Shown here one piece after another: positions 40,201 to 47,916 of a DNA stretch of 64,000 nt. The stretch lies in contig NZ_CP061703.1 in assembly GCF_014764305.1 (NCBI RefSeq), positions 1,642,800-1,706,799 on the forward strand. The letters are read 5' to 3'. The position numbers and the translations under genes were made by a program. The stretch comes from Mesoflavibacter profundi (GTDB lineage Bacteria > Bacteroidota > Bacteroidia > Flavobacteriales > Flavobacteriaceae). How positions within the stretch are numbered: position 1 is the first letter of the stretch; every line of letters starts with the position of its first letter. The notes under the pieces are model-generated. The model saw only the letters and a program-made list of their open reading frames with translations, did no database searches and was not told the origin of the DNA.

Positions 40201-41468
40201 TAGGAACATCAAAACCTACGTTAGGATATACATTAGGAAGTCAAAGAGATGTTAGAGATCTAGCAGCAAGAAACGGTTGGTTAACATTGTTCCCAGAATT
40301 CAACCAGCAATACACGACAAACCAAACTAAACAATTAGATTTATCTGCTAATTTAGAGCCAATAAATGATCTAAAAATAGATTTAGTAGGATTTAGAACT
40401 TATGCAGAAAATTATACCGAAAACTATAGAATAGAAAATGATCAATACGTATCATTAACACCAAATACTTACGGTAACTTTAGTATTTCTACGTTTACAC
40501 TACCAACTGCGTTTTCTAAAAGTGACGAGGTTAGCTCGGAAGCATTTAATGCATTTAGAACCAATAGAATCCAAATCGCAAAACGACTAGCTTCACAACA
40601 AGGAATAAACGTAAATGATCCAGCAAATTTAGATGAAGAAGGTTATCCAAAAGGATTTGGAAAAACAAGTCAGCAAGTATTATTACCAGCTTTTGTAAGT
40701 GCTTATACAGGAAAAAGTCCAGATAAAACACCATTAGGAGCATTAAGAGATGTACCAATTCCTAATTGGGATTTAAAGTACACTGGATTTATGAAGATGA
40801 ATTGGTTTAAAAAACGATTTAAAAGATTCTCTTTGACACACGGTTATAGATCTACGTATACAGTACAACAATTTAGAACAAACTTAGATTATTCGCCAAT
40901 AGATTACACTTTAGATTACGATTCACAACCAAACCAATCGTTAGATCAAGCAGGTAACTTTAAATCAAAAAACTTACTTAGTGGTGTAACGTTAACAGAA
41001 ATGTTTAGCCCATTATTTAGGTTTGATATGGAGATGAAAAATTCTGTTAGAGTATTATTAGAAATGAAAAAAGACAGGTTGTTATCATTAAGTTTTGATA
41101 ATAATCTAATGACAGAAATTGCAGGCAACGAATATGTAGTAGGATTAGGATATCGATTAAAAGACGTTAGAATAAAATCTAAATTAGCAGGTCCAAGACG
41201 ATCAATAGTTTCAGATTTAATAATGTCTGCAGACGTATCTGTAAGAGATAATAAAACAATAATAAGATATCTAGATGTAGATAATAACCAAATCACTAAC
41301 GGACAAACTATTTGGGGATTAAAGTATAATGCAGAATATGCATTTAGTCGTAACTTAACAGGAATATTTTATTTTGATTATACATTCTCAGAGTACGCGA
41401 TATCTACAGCATTTCCGCAAACTACGATACGATCAGGATTAACATTACGATATAATTTCGGAAATTAA
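34230..41468 (+). CDS. sprA: T9SS outer-membrane translocon / gliding protein SprA
   Basis: A 2412-residue protein, the giant single-chain 36-strand outer-membrane barrel through which type IX secretion substrates leave the cell. A signal peptide follows the TTG start (MNTNQHSFYKSALSNLL, ending SIVIVAQ). The sequence is rich in alternating beta strands and has the family's internal landmarks: GYSLGQMQMPNP near the N-terminus, SYIDDFEGTQNGIDLKSPQSW, and a C-terminus ending RSGLTLRYNFGN. The start is TTG at 34230; there is no ATG before the signal peptide. The size fits known SprA proteins. Its likely substrate in this window is the T9SS-tagged protein at 1789-3972. Confidence 0.96.
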   Translation: MNTNQHSFYKSALSNLLTTFFFLFSIVIVAQETPETVTDSTKTGYSLGQMQMPNPNSIVSKYTYDPVTDRYIYTESVGQFNINYPVILTPQEYQSIVDQENMQSYYKEKIDAYDGKKENSEEAQKNLLPEFYVNSGFFESIFGGNTIEFIPQGSVEMDLGVLFTKQDNPSFSPRNRRNFTFDFDQRISLSMLGKVGTRLQVNANYDTQSTFDFQNLIKLEYTPTEDDIIQKIEVGNVNMPINSSLISGAQSLFGVKTQLKFGNTTITGVFSDQRSDTRSVVAQGGGTLDEFEFFIRDYDENRHFFLSHYFRDNYDKALENYPFINNNIQITRIEVWVTNRSNSTENVRNIVAFQDLAETSKIGNTGVAVYQGPNAYPDNGNNGLDPTIIGQATSQLTNAVRDIATVQNGITIPGFNEGFDYAKQENTRKLIEGQEYTLNTQLGYISLNQRLNNDEVLAVAYQYTVGGQVFQVGEFANDGLEATDVNTNSQGQVTSVTNNALILKLLKSSITSVSQPIWDLMMKNIYDTGAYQLTQEDFKLNIFYNESAPLNYITPVDGTSFPLFDPDNNPSTENVPIPETTLLRLFNFDRLNFNNDPQANGDGFFDFVPNITVIPQNGKIVFTKVEPFGRYLFDILDDDGNQADNAADYEDETYTNPNQEKYVYDLLYKATKTAALDESQKNKFLIKGRYKSSGGDGIPIGGFNVPRGSVRVQAGGRVLVEGVDYTVNYQLGRVYILDESLKASNTPIQVSTENNSIFGQQTKRFTGINVEHRFSDNFVVGATYLNLNERPITQKANYGTEPINNTILGFNGNYSTEVPFFTRLVNKLPNIDTDAPSNLSVRGDFAYLLPGAPKGTSFNGEATSYIDDFEGTQNGIDLKSPQSWTLSSRPLNLNNVTTFDGVGIENGYGRAQLNWYTIDPIFYGSQRPTGISDDDMSSLYTSRVFVNELFPEQDIAQGQTTVINTLDLAYYPEERGPYNFEPGSENGNTVNPQNSWAGITRQITSTDFEQSNVEYIEFWLQDPFQENPSNPGGKLFINLGSISEDILKDGRKQYENGLPQDGNISLLPQTDYQSVVPQNQALIYAFDTTGQERTNQDVGLDGYDDAEEAINFPSAFSSLEDPAKDNYSYYLNTEGGIFDRYKLYNGVDGNSPDIFSDTNRGSTTQPDVEDVNRDNTMNTIDSYYQYELDITPATLNIDNQYIVDTKNVTDNNNPRVLPNGDTAYPRWYQFRIPVSAGEAINGITDLRSIRFTRMFLNQFQEQTVLRFGTLDLVRSDWRRFKLALDGGPTDPNFEDTDFSVGAVSTQENDGSYVSPPSVVPEQLNNNNTIVRQNEQSLVVKVCDLEAKDARAVFKNISVDMRQFKKLRMFMHARQGETPGLSDNELVGFIRMGNDLTENYYQIEIPLEVYNGGGSAEDYWPSVNEINLKLEVLQRIKSLGISNQTLTNGDPSFYDVVGDDLIEVPLANQFEGYVAGQHRVAIKGNPNFGDIRTLMVGVKNATNNDLCGDVWFNELRLSDMDNEGGWAAVMSVDTNLADFANVSATGRMSTSGFGDINQGPSERSLEDVKQYDVVTNVNVGQLLPKKWGLQIPFNYGQGVEVVTPKYDQQYEDLELQTRIDEAADQEEQDKILEQSEEYTKRKSINFIGVKKNRTGESKPRFYDVENLTLNYSYNKTEHRDFEIQNSVDKQVRAGVNYAYNFEPKIIEPFKKNDSLFTGKYWQILKDFNVNLLPASFTVNTDLNRQYNRQKFRDVDLGGANIGLEELYRRNYTFDYQYNVNWNLTKSLQFNLSASNNNIVRNYFKDNIVNGEPDPLLDVWDGFFDFGDPNRQQQQIGINYEIPFSKIPTLNFIKATYSYSGLYQWQKGSDLFGEIYYEADDSYYDLGNSISNGNTHNINSTLDMNKLYKYLGIAKKRNVRRGNKVSRVSRNSAPPSKNQENPAKPVAKKGDGFASKLGNFGIGLLTSVKRIQAVYSETNGTYLPGYLQTPGFLGTSKPTLGYTLGSQRDVRDLAARNGWLTLFPEFNQQYTTNQTKQLDLSANLEPINDLKIDLVGFRTYAENYTENYRIENDQYVSLTPNTYGNFSISTFTLPTAFSKSDEVSSEAFNAFRTNRIQIAKRLASQQGINVNDPANLDEEGYPKGFGKTSQQVLLPAFVSAYTGKSPDKTPLGALRDVPIPNWDLKYTGFMKMNWFKKRFKRFSLTHGYRSTYTVQQFRTNLDYSPIDYTLDYDSQPNQSLDQAGNFKSKNLLSGVTLTEMFSPLFRFDMEMKNSVRVLLEMKKDRLLSLSFDNNLMTEIAGNEYVVGLGYRLKDVRIKSKLAGPRRSIVSDLIMSADVSVRDNKTIIRYLDVDNNQITNGQTIWGLKYNAEYAFSRNLTGIFYFDYTFSEYAISTAFPQTTIRSGLTLRYNFGN

Positions 41469-41479
41469 TAAAACACTGT

Positions 41480-41509
41480 TTGAAATTACTACCCATTTAA
41501 ATACATTTG
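41480..41509 (+). promoter_or_regulatory. Promoter of gcvH
   Basis: TTG at 41480-41482, then 19 bp, then TACATTTG at 41502-41509. This matches the full Bacteroidota promoter. The gcvH ATG is 21 bp downstream, so gcvH need not depend on sprA transcription. Confidence 0.65.
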
Positions 41510-41530
41510 TAGCAACTAAATAAAAACACA

Positions 41531-41911
41531 ATGAATATCCCAGCAGAATTAAAATATACAAAAGACCACGAGTGGATTAAAGTAGATGGCGATCAAATAA
41601 CAGTAGGAATTACAGACTTTGCACAAAGTGAGTTAGGAGACATCGTATACGTAGAAGTAGAAACTTTAGATGAAATCTTAGAAGCAGAAGAAGTTTTTGG
41701 TACTGTAGAAGCTGTAAAAACAGTGTCAGATTTATTTTTACCAGTTGCAGGAGAAATAATAGAGTTTAATGAAACTTTAGAAGACGAGCCAGAAAAGGTA
41801 AATACAGATCCTTACGGTGATGGTTGGATGATTAAAGTAAAAGTATCAAACGTTTCAGATCTTGATAGCTTATTATCTGCAGAAGATTACAAAGCAATTA
41901 TTGGTGCATAA
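41531..41911 (+). CDS. gcvH: Glycine cleavage system H protein
   Basis: A 126-residue lipoyl carrier protein of the glycine cleavage complex. The lipoylation site lies in [16 protein letters not shown], where the lysine of AVKTVS carries the lipoyl group. Other conserved parts are YTKDHEWIK near the start and [13 protein letters not shown]. The P, T and L components are not encoded in the window. The 3' end overlaps the start of the VanZ-like gene by a few bases, which suggests translational coupling. Confidence 0.97.
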   Translation: MNIPAELKYTKDHEWIKVDGDQITVGITDFAQSELGDIVYVEVETLDEILEAEEVFGTVEAVKTVSDLFLPVAGEIIEFNETLEDEPEKVNTDPYGDGWMIKVKVSNVSDLDSLLSAEDYKAIIGA

Positions 41912-42275
41912 ATTATTAGCTTTTGCTAGCATACCGTATACCATTTTGTTAACAGTATTAAGCCTGTTACCTCAAGTTGGTCCTTCAAACATGCCTAGTA
42001 ATAGTGACAAAGTATTTCATACAATAGCTTACTTTATATTTACCATAGTTTGGTATTTATTTTTTACTTATAAAAATAAGATAAGTACAAAAAAAGCAAT
42101 AATTATAACAGTAATTTATGCTATAGTATTTGGCATAATAATTGAAATATTACAACACACATTAACACAATATCGCCAAGCAGATATTAACGATGTTATA
42201 GCCAATACATTAGGCGCAATATTAGCGGTGTTAATAATAAAATTAGTATTAAAGATTAACGTTAAATATAATTAA
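41904..42275 (+). CDS. VanZ-like family small membrane protein
   Basis: A protein of about 123 residues with four hydrophobic helices and the VanZ-family signatures ([11 protein letters not shown], then [25 protein letters not shown]). The function of stand-alone VanZ-like proteins is unknown; the founding member gives teicoplanin resistance. I place the start at GTG 41904 ([12 protein letters not shown]), or TTG 41901, overlapping gcvH by 8-11 bp. A TTG at 41862 would give a longer overlap and a polar N-terminus. The order gcvH-vanZ is common in the phylum. Confidence 0.85.
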   Translation: MHKLLAFASIPYTILLTVLSLLPQVGPSNMPSNSDKVFHTIAYFIFTIVWYLFFTYKNKISTKKAIIITVIYAIVFGIIIEILQHTLTQYRQADINDVIANTLGAILAVLIIKLVLKINVKYN

Positions 42276-42332
42276 TACCTTGTTTTTTTAACAAATAAAT
42301 AGTTATTTTAGCGTTCAGTAAAATTTACAAAT

Positions 42333-43055
42333 ATGGAACCAAAGAAAAATCCAGAAGCAAATGTAGGACGTAACAGTAGTCTTTACTTAGCAGTTGGTCT
42401 AGCATTAATGATGTTTTTAGCATACACAGCTATTAACTACAAGACTTACGATAAAGAAGTAATTGACATAGGTCAACTAAATCTAGAAGACGAAATTGAA
42501 GAAGAAATTCCAATTACTGAAATCCAAAATACGCCTCCGCCACCACCGCCACCACCAGCAGCTCCAGAAGTAATTGAAGTTGTAGAAGATGAGGAAGAAG
42601 TGGAAGAGACAGTTATAGAATCTACAGAAACTACACAAGAAGAAGTAATCGTAGAAGTAGAAGAAGTAGAAGTAGAAGAAGTAGAAGAAGTTATAGAAGA
42701 CGTACCATTCTCAATTATCGAAAACGTACCAGTATTTCCAGGTTGTGAAAGCGGTAATAACGATGCAAAAAGAAAATGTATGTCAGATAAGATTAACAAA
42801 TTTGTACAACGTAACTTTAATACAGATTTAGCACAAGATTTAGGGTTAGACTCTGGTATAAAAAGAATATTTGTATCATTTAAGGTAGATACTCAAGGTA
42901 ATATTGTTGGAATTAGATCTAGAGCTCCGCATCCTAAATTAGAGCAAGAAGCAGCTAGAGTAATTAATAAATTACCAAAGATGAAACCAGGAAAACAAAG
43001 AGGTAAGCCAGTAAATGTACCATATTCTTTACCAATTACTTTTAAAGTAGAATAA
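42333..43055 (+). CDS. Energy transducer TonB-like protein
   Basis: A 240-residue inner-membrane protein with the TonB layout: cytoplasmic N-terminus, one transmembrane helix (about 17-36), a periplasmic linker with a run of seven prolines (68-74) and a Glu/Val-rich section (about 78-122), and a C-terminal TonB domain (about 130-240). This domain begins NVPVFPGCE and has two cysteines at 137 and 148. TonB proteins deliver proton-motive force to outer-membrane transporters. No ExbB or ExbD is present nearby. A related copy follows 110 bp downstream. Confidence 0.9.
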   Translation: MEPKKNPEANVGRNSSLYLAVGLALMMFLAYTAINYKTYDKEVIDIGQLNLEDEIEEEIPITEIQNTPPPPPPPPAAPEVIEVVEDEEEVEETVIESTETTQEEVIVEVEEVEVEEVEEVIEDVPFSIIENVPVFPGCESGNNDAKRKCMSDKINKFVQRNFNTDLAQDLGLDSGIKRIFVSFKVDTQGNIVGIRSRAPHPKLEQEAARVINKLPKMKPGKQRGKPVNVPYSLPITFKVE

Positions 43056-43075
43056 TACAATTTCCATATAAATTT

Positions 43076-43107
43076 AAAAATCCCGTTACTTACGTAGCGG
43101 GATTTTT
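43076..43107 (+). terminator. Terminator after the first TonB-like gene
   Basis: AAAAATCCCGTTAC pairs with GTAGCGGGATTTTT (one T-G wobble) around the loop TTAC. The two related TonB genes are therefore probably separate transcripts. Confidence 0.85.
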
Positions 43108-43165
43108 GTTTTTGGTATGTTTATTGTGACTATTTCATAATATTAACATTTAAACTTAATTAATT

Positions 43166-43972
43166 ATGGAAAAATTTAAAAACAACAAGATTCTCGATCG
43201 CCAAACAGAGAAAAATGTGTTAAAGTCGCAAAAACATGATGTAAATTTACAAAAAAACACCGTCTTATATTTTCAAATAGGGCTAATATTGTGTTTGCTT
43301 GGTGTATATGGCGCTTTAGAAATGAAGTTTGAAACAACATCTCATCCAGATATTGTGATGGATGAAGATGTGCAGTTTGAAGAGTTTTCTTTAGATAAGT
43401 TAAACTTTACAATTGAAGAACCTCAAAAAGTAGAACAAACTCAAAAAGTAGAGTTGCCCAAAGAGCTAATCGATATTGTTGAGGTACCAGATGATACACC
43501 AGACAAATTGATAACAGACAATATTGTTACTGATACTAATCCTAAACCACAAAAAAACATTAATCCTAACGACTTTTTTGTAGAAAAGCCTATAGAAGAT
43601 ATACCGGAAATAGTAAATGTTAATTTTGTAGAGCAAGTACCTATTTATCCTGGTTGCGAAAATCAAACTACAAATCTTGAGCGTAAAAAATGCTTATCAG
43701 AGCAGCTCTCTAAGTTAGTGAGAAAAAAGTTTGATACAGGTTTAGGGACAGAATTAGGATTAAAAGAAGGTGTTCAAAAAATATATGTAAACTTTAAGAT
43801 AGATACTAATGGTAAGGCGCACGTATTAAAAACTAGAGCAGCACATCCTAAGTTAGAAGAAGAAGCAAAAAAAGTAGTTGGTCAAATACCAACAATGCAA
43901 CCTGGTAAACAAGGAAATAATAATGTGTCAGTTTTATATACCTTGCCTATTGCTTTTCAGGTTAAGTATTAA
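43166..43972 (+). CDS. Second TonB-like protein
   Basis: A 268-residue paralogue of the preceding gene: N-terminal cytoplasmic part, one helix (about 33-52), a long linker without the proline run but with Glu, Lys and Val, and a C-terminal TonB domain (about 155-268). This starts QVPIYPGCE, has cysteines at 164 and 176, and aligns with its neighbour through KKF/RNF, IYVNFKIDTNG and AAHPKLEEEA. The copy is clearly old, given the divergence of the linkers. TonB function is inferred from the domain; lack of the proline run suggests a different reach across the periplasm. Confidence 0.87.
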   Translation: MEKFKNNKILDRQTEKNVLKSQKHDVNLQKNTVLYFQIGLILCLLGVYGALEMKFETTSHPDIVMDEDVQFEEFSLDKLNFTIEEPQKVEQTQKVELPKELIDIVEVPDDTPDKLITDNIVTDTNPKPQKNINPNDFFVEKPIEDIPEIVNVNFVEQVPIYPGCENQTTNLERKKCLSEQLSKLVRKKFDTGLGTELGLKEGVQKIYVNFKIDTNGKAHVLKTRAAHPKLEEEAKKVVGQIPTMQPGKQGNNNVSVLYTLPIAFQVKY

Positions 43973-43992
43973 TTTAATGTTTATCTAAATCT

Positions 43993-44024
43993 AAAGTCGT
44001 TATCTTGTGTAACGACTTTTTTTT
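43993..44024 (+). terminator. Terminator after the second TonB-like gene
   Basis: AAAGTCGTTA (43993-44002) pairs with TAACGACTTT (44010-44019), followed by a long T run. Confidence 0.87.
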
Positions 44025-44052
44025 TGGGTTAAAAGTGTTATAAAAAAAGCAT

Positions 44053-44060
44053 TATCTTTC
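44053..44060 (+). promoter_or_regulatory. Possible -7 element of the RemB-like gene
   Basis: TATCTTTC differs from TAnnTTTG only at the last base and lies 22 bp before the ATG at 44083. Confidence 0.35.
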
Positions 44061-44082
44061 GGCAAAATAAAAAAACTATTAA

Positions 44083-46212
44083 ATGAAATCTTTCATTTTA
44101 CTTTCAATACTATTTATTTCATCTTTAAGTGTAGCACAGCAAGACAACTATGTCACGACGTCTCCAAAGTTTAATGCTTGTGAGGAGTTAAATGCTGAAG
44201 CTTTAGAGAATTGTTTTAATCAAGAAGTTTTCAATTTTATATATTCTAATTTTAAATATCCTCAAGATGTCCAAAAGTACTATTCTGGAGAGATTAGAGT
44301 TGTGTTTGAAGTTTCTAAAACAGGAAACTTTAAAACATTATTCGTGCAATCTCAATTCGAGAGTTTAAAAAATGAAACAAACAGAGTTTTTGATAGTATA
44401 CCACAAATACAACCAGCAACATATAATGGTAATCCTACATTTAAGCAGTATTCGATGTCTATTTATTTGCCATTAAATGCAGATAATATTCCGCCTAAAT
44501 TATCTAATCCAAAACAATTAGAGACCAAACCAGCAATAAATAAAATTGAAGAGTTAACAGCTTTAGAACAAAAAGCAAAAGCCGAATTTGATAGTGTTCA
44601 AAAAGCAGTAGTTAATTATCAAAATAAAGCTTATCAAAGTCAAATAAATATTCCATTTAGTCACGAAAATTATTTTAGGTTTGATAGAGCTATTAATTTA
44701 GTTGGCACAAATAGTCATACTGCTTCAAAACCATATATGTATGAAGATCTGGTGAATTATTATGATTTTGTTTCAGAAAATGAAGCTTTAAAACAAGACA
44801 GACAAACTTGGTCTGGTAAAAAAATATGGAACGAGCATTTAGTCCAACTACAAGGTAAAGACTATTGGTTTACTTTAGATCCTATTTTTGATCTTCAATT
44901 AGGAAAAGATACAGATGCGGATTTTAATACTACTTACAATAATACAAGAGGCGTGTATATACAAGGTGGATTAGGTAAAAAGTTTAGTTTTTCGGCATCT
45001 GTCTTTGAAAACCAAGGAAGATTTGCCCAATATTATAATCAATATGCAGAGTCATTAAAAGCTTTTGGGCCAGATCCAGCTATAATACCAGGTCGTGGTA
45101 TTGCAAAAAGATTTAAAGAAGACGCTTATGATTATCCTGTTGCAGAAGGTTATCTATCTTATTCTCCAGCAAAATTTATTAATATTCAATTTGGACACGG
45201 AAAACAATTTATAGGTGATGGTTACCGTAGTTTATTACAAAGTGATGTAGCCTCACCATATCCTTATTTAAAATTGAATACAAAATTTTGGAAAATTAAA
45301 TACACAAATACTTGGACTTGGTTAAAAGATGTGAGACCAGAAGCTGTAGAAAATGATGCTTTTAGGACAAAATATATTGCAAATCATTTTTTAAGTTGGA
45401 ATGTATCAAAACGATTAAATTTAGGATTGTTTGAATCTGTAATTTGGGAAAATACAAACGATAGAGGATTTGATATAAATTATTTAAATCCAGTAATATT
45501 TTTTAGAGCTATAGAATTTGAAACAGGTCAAGGCGCAGGAAATGCTATTTTAGGAGCTTCAGGTAAGTATAAATTTAATGACAACGTAAATGTTTACGGT
45601 CAATTTATATTAGATGAATTTTCTCTAAACGATGTAAAAGCAGGTGAAAAAAGTTGGAAAAACAAGTATGGTTTTCAGTTAGGTGCAAAATATTACAATG
45701 CTTTTAAAGTGAAGAATTTAATGTTACAGGCAGAATATAACCAGGTTAGACCTTATACTTATTCTCATAATACAATAGTCCTAAACTACGCACATAATAA
45801 TCAGCCTATGGCGCATCTTTGGGGCGCAAATTTTAGAGAATTAGTATTAATAGGACGTTATCAAAAAGATCGTTGGTTTGCAGAAGCCAAATTTATAGCT
45901 GGAGTAAGAGGCTTTGATTATAATAATGATACTGATAATTTTAGTTATGGTGGAGATATTTATCGTGATTATAACGATAGACCTTTTGATACAGGCGTTA
46001 AAATAGGACAAGGGATAAAAACAACCTCAATTAACGCAAGTACACAATTAGGTTATTTAGTTAATCCTTCTTCTAACTTAAAAGCTTTTGTAAACGTAAA
46101 TTATAGAAACTTTAATCCAGAAGCACAAACATTAAATGTATTTAATAATAGTACAGTTTGGGTAAATTTTGGAATAAGAACCGATTTGTTTAATTGGTAT
46201 TTTGATTTATAA
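44083..46212 (+). CDS. RemB-like outer-membrane barrel protein with N-terminal TonB-CTD-like domain
   Basis: A 709-residue protein with a signal peptide (ending SSLSVAQ). Residues of about 28-131 look like a TonB C-terminal domain: FNACEELNAEALENC has the same C-x10-C spacing as the first TonB-like gene just upstream, followed by GEIRVVFEVSKTGNFKTL and IPQIQPATYNG. After a short coiled linker, residues of about 180-709 form beta-strand-rich segments with motifs such as FGHGKQFIGDGYRSLL, typical of a Wzi-like outer-membrane barrel and of proteins annotated as gliding motility protein RemB. The RemB name is from recognition only and is moderately sure. It follows the TonB-like pair. Confidence 0.75.
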   Translation: MKSFILLSILFISSLSVAQQDNYVTTSPKFNACEELNAEALENCFNQEVFNFIYSNFKYPQDVQKYYSGEIRVVFEVSKTGNFKTLFVQSQFESLKNETNRVFDSIPQIQPATYNGNPTFKQYSMSIYLPLNADNIPPKLSNPKQLETKPAINKIEELTALEQKAKAEFDSVQKAVVNYQNKAYQSQINIPFSHENYFRFDRAINLVGTNSHTASKPYMYEDLVNYYDFVSENEALKQDRQTWSGKKIWNEHLVQLQGKDYWFTLDPIFDLQLGKDTDADFNTTYNNTRGVYIQGGLGKKFSFSASVFENQGRFAQYYNQYAESLKAFGPDPAIIPGRGIAKRFKEDAYDYPVAEGYLSYSPAKFINIQFGHGKQFIGDGYRSLLQSDVASPYPYLKLNTKFWKIKYTNTWTWLKDVRPEAVENDAFRTKYIANHFLSWNVSKRLNLGLFESVIWENTNDRGFDINYLNPVIFFRAIEFETGQGAGNAILGASGKYKFNDNVNVYGQFILDEFSLNDVKAGEKSWKNKYGFQLGAKYYNAFKVKNLMLQAEYNQVRPYTYSHNTIVLNYAHNNQPMAHLWGANFRELVLIGRYQKDRWFAEAKFIAGVRGFDYNNDTDNFSYGGDIYRDYNDRPFDTGVKIGQGIKTTSINASTQLGYLVNPSSNLKAFVNVNYRNFNPEAQTLNVFNNSTVWVNFGIRTDLFNWYFDL

Positions 46213-46235
46213 GTTTCAATTAAAACAGTTAAAAT

Positions 46236-46264
46236 CCACAAGTTAAATTCCTTGTGGTTTTTTT
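46236..46264 (+). terminator. Terminator after the RemB-like gene
   Basis: CCACAAG (46236-46242) pairs with CTTGTGG (46251-46257), followed by seven Ts. Confidence 0.8.
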
Positions 46265-46275
46265 AATTGTATAAA

Positions 46276-46307
46276 TTGGGTAAAAATAACAATTAGCAGT
46301 ATCTTTG
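46276..46307 (+). promoter_or_regulatory. Promoter of the ctaB-cox cluster
   Basis: TTG at 46276-46278 and TATCTTTG at 46300-46307 are 21 bp apart and fit the Bacteroidota promoter. The TTG start of ctaB is 25 bp further on. Confidence 0.6.
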
Positions 46308-46332
46308 CGCCAGCAAAAATTACGCTTCAATT

Positions 46333-47232
46333 TTGAGTACAACAACATCGGCAATTAAACATTCTGCAATTTCAGATTTTAAAGAAATCACAAAAATGCG
46401 TTTATCATTAAGCGTCGTGTTTTCTTCTATAGCAGGATATTTGTTAGGCGCAGATACCATAAGTTTTAAAATTTTATTACTACTTGCTTTAGGCGGTTAT
46501 TTTATGGTTGGTGCAAGTAACGCATTTAATCAAATCATAGAGAAAGATTTAGATGCTTTAATGTTACGTACCAAAAATAGACCAGTAGCTTCTGGTAGAA
46601 TGACTGTAAATACAGCTTTTGTAATTGCTTGTGTGTTCACAATATTAGGAATTATAATATTGTATACAATTAATCAACAAACAGCAATGTTTGGCGCAAT
46701 TTCAATTTTTTTATATACAAGCGTTTATACACCATTAAAAACAAAAACACCGTTATCTGTCTTTGTAGGTGCAATTCCAGGAGCAATTCCATTTATGTTA
46801 GGTTGGGTTGCAGCAACAGATGATTTTGGTATAGAGCCAGGTACATTATTTGCGCTTCAGTTTTTTTGGCAATTTCCTCATTTTTGGGCAATAGGCTGGT
46901 TTTTATTTGAAGATTATAAAAAAGGTGGCTTTTTTATGTTGCCAACAGGTAAGCAAGATAAAGGTACAGCAATACAAACAATACTATATACTATTTGGAC
47001 CATATTAGTGTCTATAGTTCCTGTGTTTGGTATAACAGGGAAATTAAAATTATCAATAGTTGCTGCATTAATAGTCTTTGGTTTTGGATTATTTATGCTG
47101 TATTATGCTGTGCAACTTTACAAGAAAATGACCGAAAAAGCTGCTAAACAATTAATGTTAGCTAGCGTATTATATATAACTGTAATACAGGTTATATATG
47201 TATTAGATAAATTTATAAGAACATGGATTTAA
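46333..47232 (+). CDS. ctaB: Protoheme IX farnesyltransferase (heme O synthase)
   Basis: A 299-residue UbiA-family prenyltransferase that converts heme b to heme o, the first step to the heme a of the oxidase. About nine hydrophobic helices are visible. The two polyprenyl-diphosphate-binding aspartate-rich regions are present: NQIIEKDLDALMLRTKNRP and the later FLFEDYKKGG. The start is TTG at 46333, needed to keep the N-terminus (MSTTTSAIKHSAISDFKEIT). It overlaps the next gene by 10 bp. Heme a synthase is not encoded in the window. Confidence 0.96.
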   Translation: MSTTTSAIKHSAISDFKEITKMRLSLSVVFSSIAGYLLGADTISFKILLLLALGGYFMVGASNAFNQIIEKDLDALMLRTKNRPVASGRMTVNTAFVIACVFTILGIIILYTINQQTAMFGAISIFLYTSVYTPLKTKTPLSVFVGAIPGAIPFMLGWVAATDDFGIEPGTLFALQFFWQFPHFWAIGWFLFEDYKKGGFFMLPTGKQDKGTAIQTILYTIWTILVSIVPVFGITGKLKLSIVAALIVFGFGLFMLYYAVQLYKKMTEKAAKQLMLASVLYITVIQVIYVLDKFIRTWI

Positions 47233-47807
47233 CACAAGGGACAAAACAAGATAAAAACAGTAGAGCAAAAAAAATGATGCTTTATTTTGGTATTGGAGCA
47301 TTAGTCATGTCTTTTGCAGGTTGGACAAGTGCATTTATTGTTAGTAGTTCTAGACCAGATTGGCTTCAAGATTTTGTTATGCCAACACCTTTTTGGACTA
47401 GTATAGTTATCATGTTAATAAGCAGTGTAACTTTTATAATAGCAAGAAAAGCACTAGAGAAAAACAATAAAAATTTAACAACCATAATGTTAGTAGTAAC
47501 ATTTGTTTTAGGATTGTTTTTTGTTTTTAATCAATTTAAAGGTTTTAGTCAAATTATAGAAATGGGATATAATTTTACAGGTCCTACAAGTAATGTAACT
47601 GTAAGCTATATCTACCTTATTGCAGTCGTGCATATATTGCACGTTGCTGCAGGATTAATTCCAATTTTAGTAGTAATAATTAACCATTTAAGAGGAAAAT
47701 ATACACCTAACAATTATCTAGGATTTGAGTTAGCTGAAATTTTTTGGCATTTCGTTGATATATTATGGCTGTATTTATTTTTCTTCTTATACTTTTTTCT
47801 AAACTAA
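47223..47807 (+). CDS. Cytochrome c oxidase subunit III-like protein (short copy)
   Basis: A 194-residue polytopic protein of the heme-copper oxidase subunit III family with about five hydrophobic helices. The C-terminal signature is visible (AVVHILHVAAGL, then FWHFVDILWLYLFF). The first residues are polar and cytoplasmic. It overlaps ctaB by 10 bp and precedes a longer subunit III. Two subunit III-like genes in a row are usual in this family; how both fit into one oxidase is not evident from sequence. Confidence 0.93.
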   Translation: MDLTQGTKQDKNSRAKKMMLYFGIGALVMSFAGWTSAFIVSSSRPDWLQDFVMPTPFWTSIVIMLISSVTFIIARKALEKNNKNLTTIMLVVTFVLGLFFVFNQFKGFSQIIEMGYNFTGPTSNVTVSYIYLIAVVHILHVAAGLIPILVVIINHLRGKYTPNNYLGFELAEIFWHFVDILWLYLFFFLYFFLN

Positions 47808-47879
47808 AAAATCAAGAATAACCTTATTTAGATGCTTTAAAATTTAGACTTTCCTATTTTTTTAACTCAATAAAATGAT

Positions 47880-47887
47880 TATTTTTG
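47880..47887 (+). promoter_or_regulatory. Putative -7 element before the long subunit III gene
   Basis: TATTTTTG matches TAnnTTTG in the 109-bp gap before the ATG at 47917, so the second half of the cluster may have its own promoter. Confidence 0.4.
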
Positions 47888-47916
47888 TCACACTTTTTAA
47901 CAACTAATTTAACATT

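Noticed and set aside
42473-42799. Minus-strand open frame rich in Ser/Thr/Gly opposite the first TonB-like gene
   Set aside because: It is the complement of the proline and Glu/Val-rich linker; low complexity explains the open frame.
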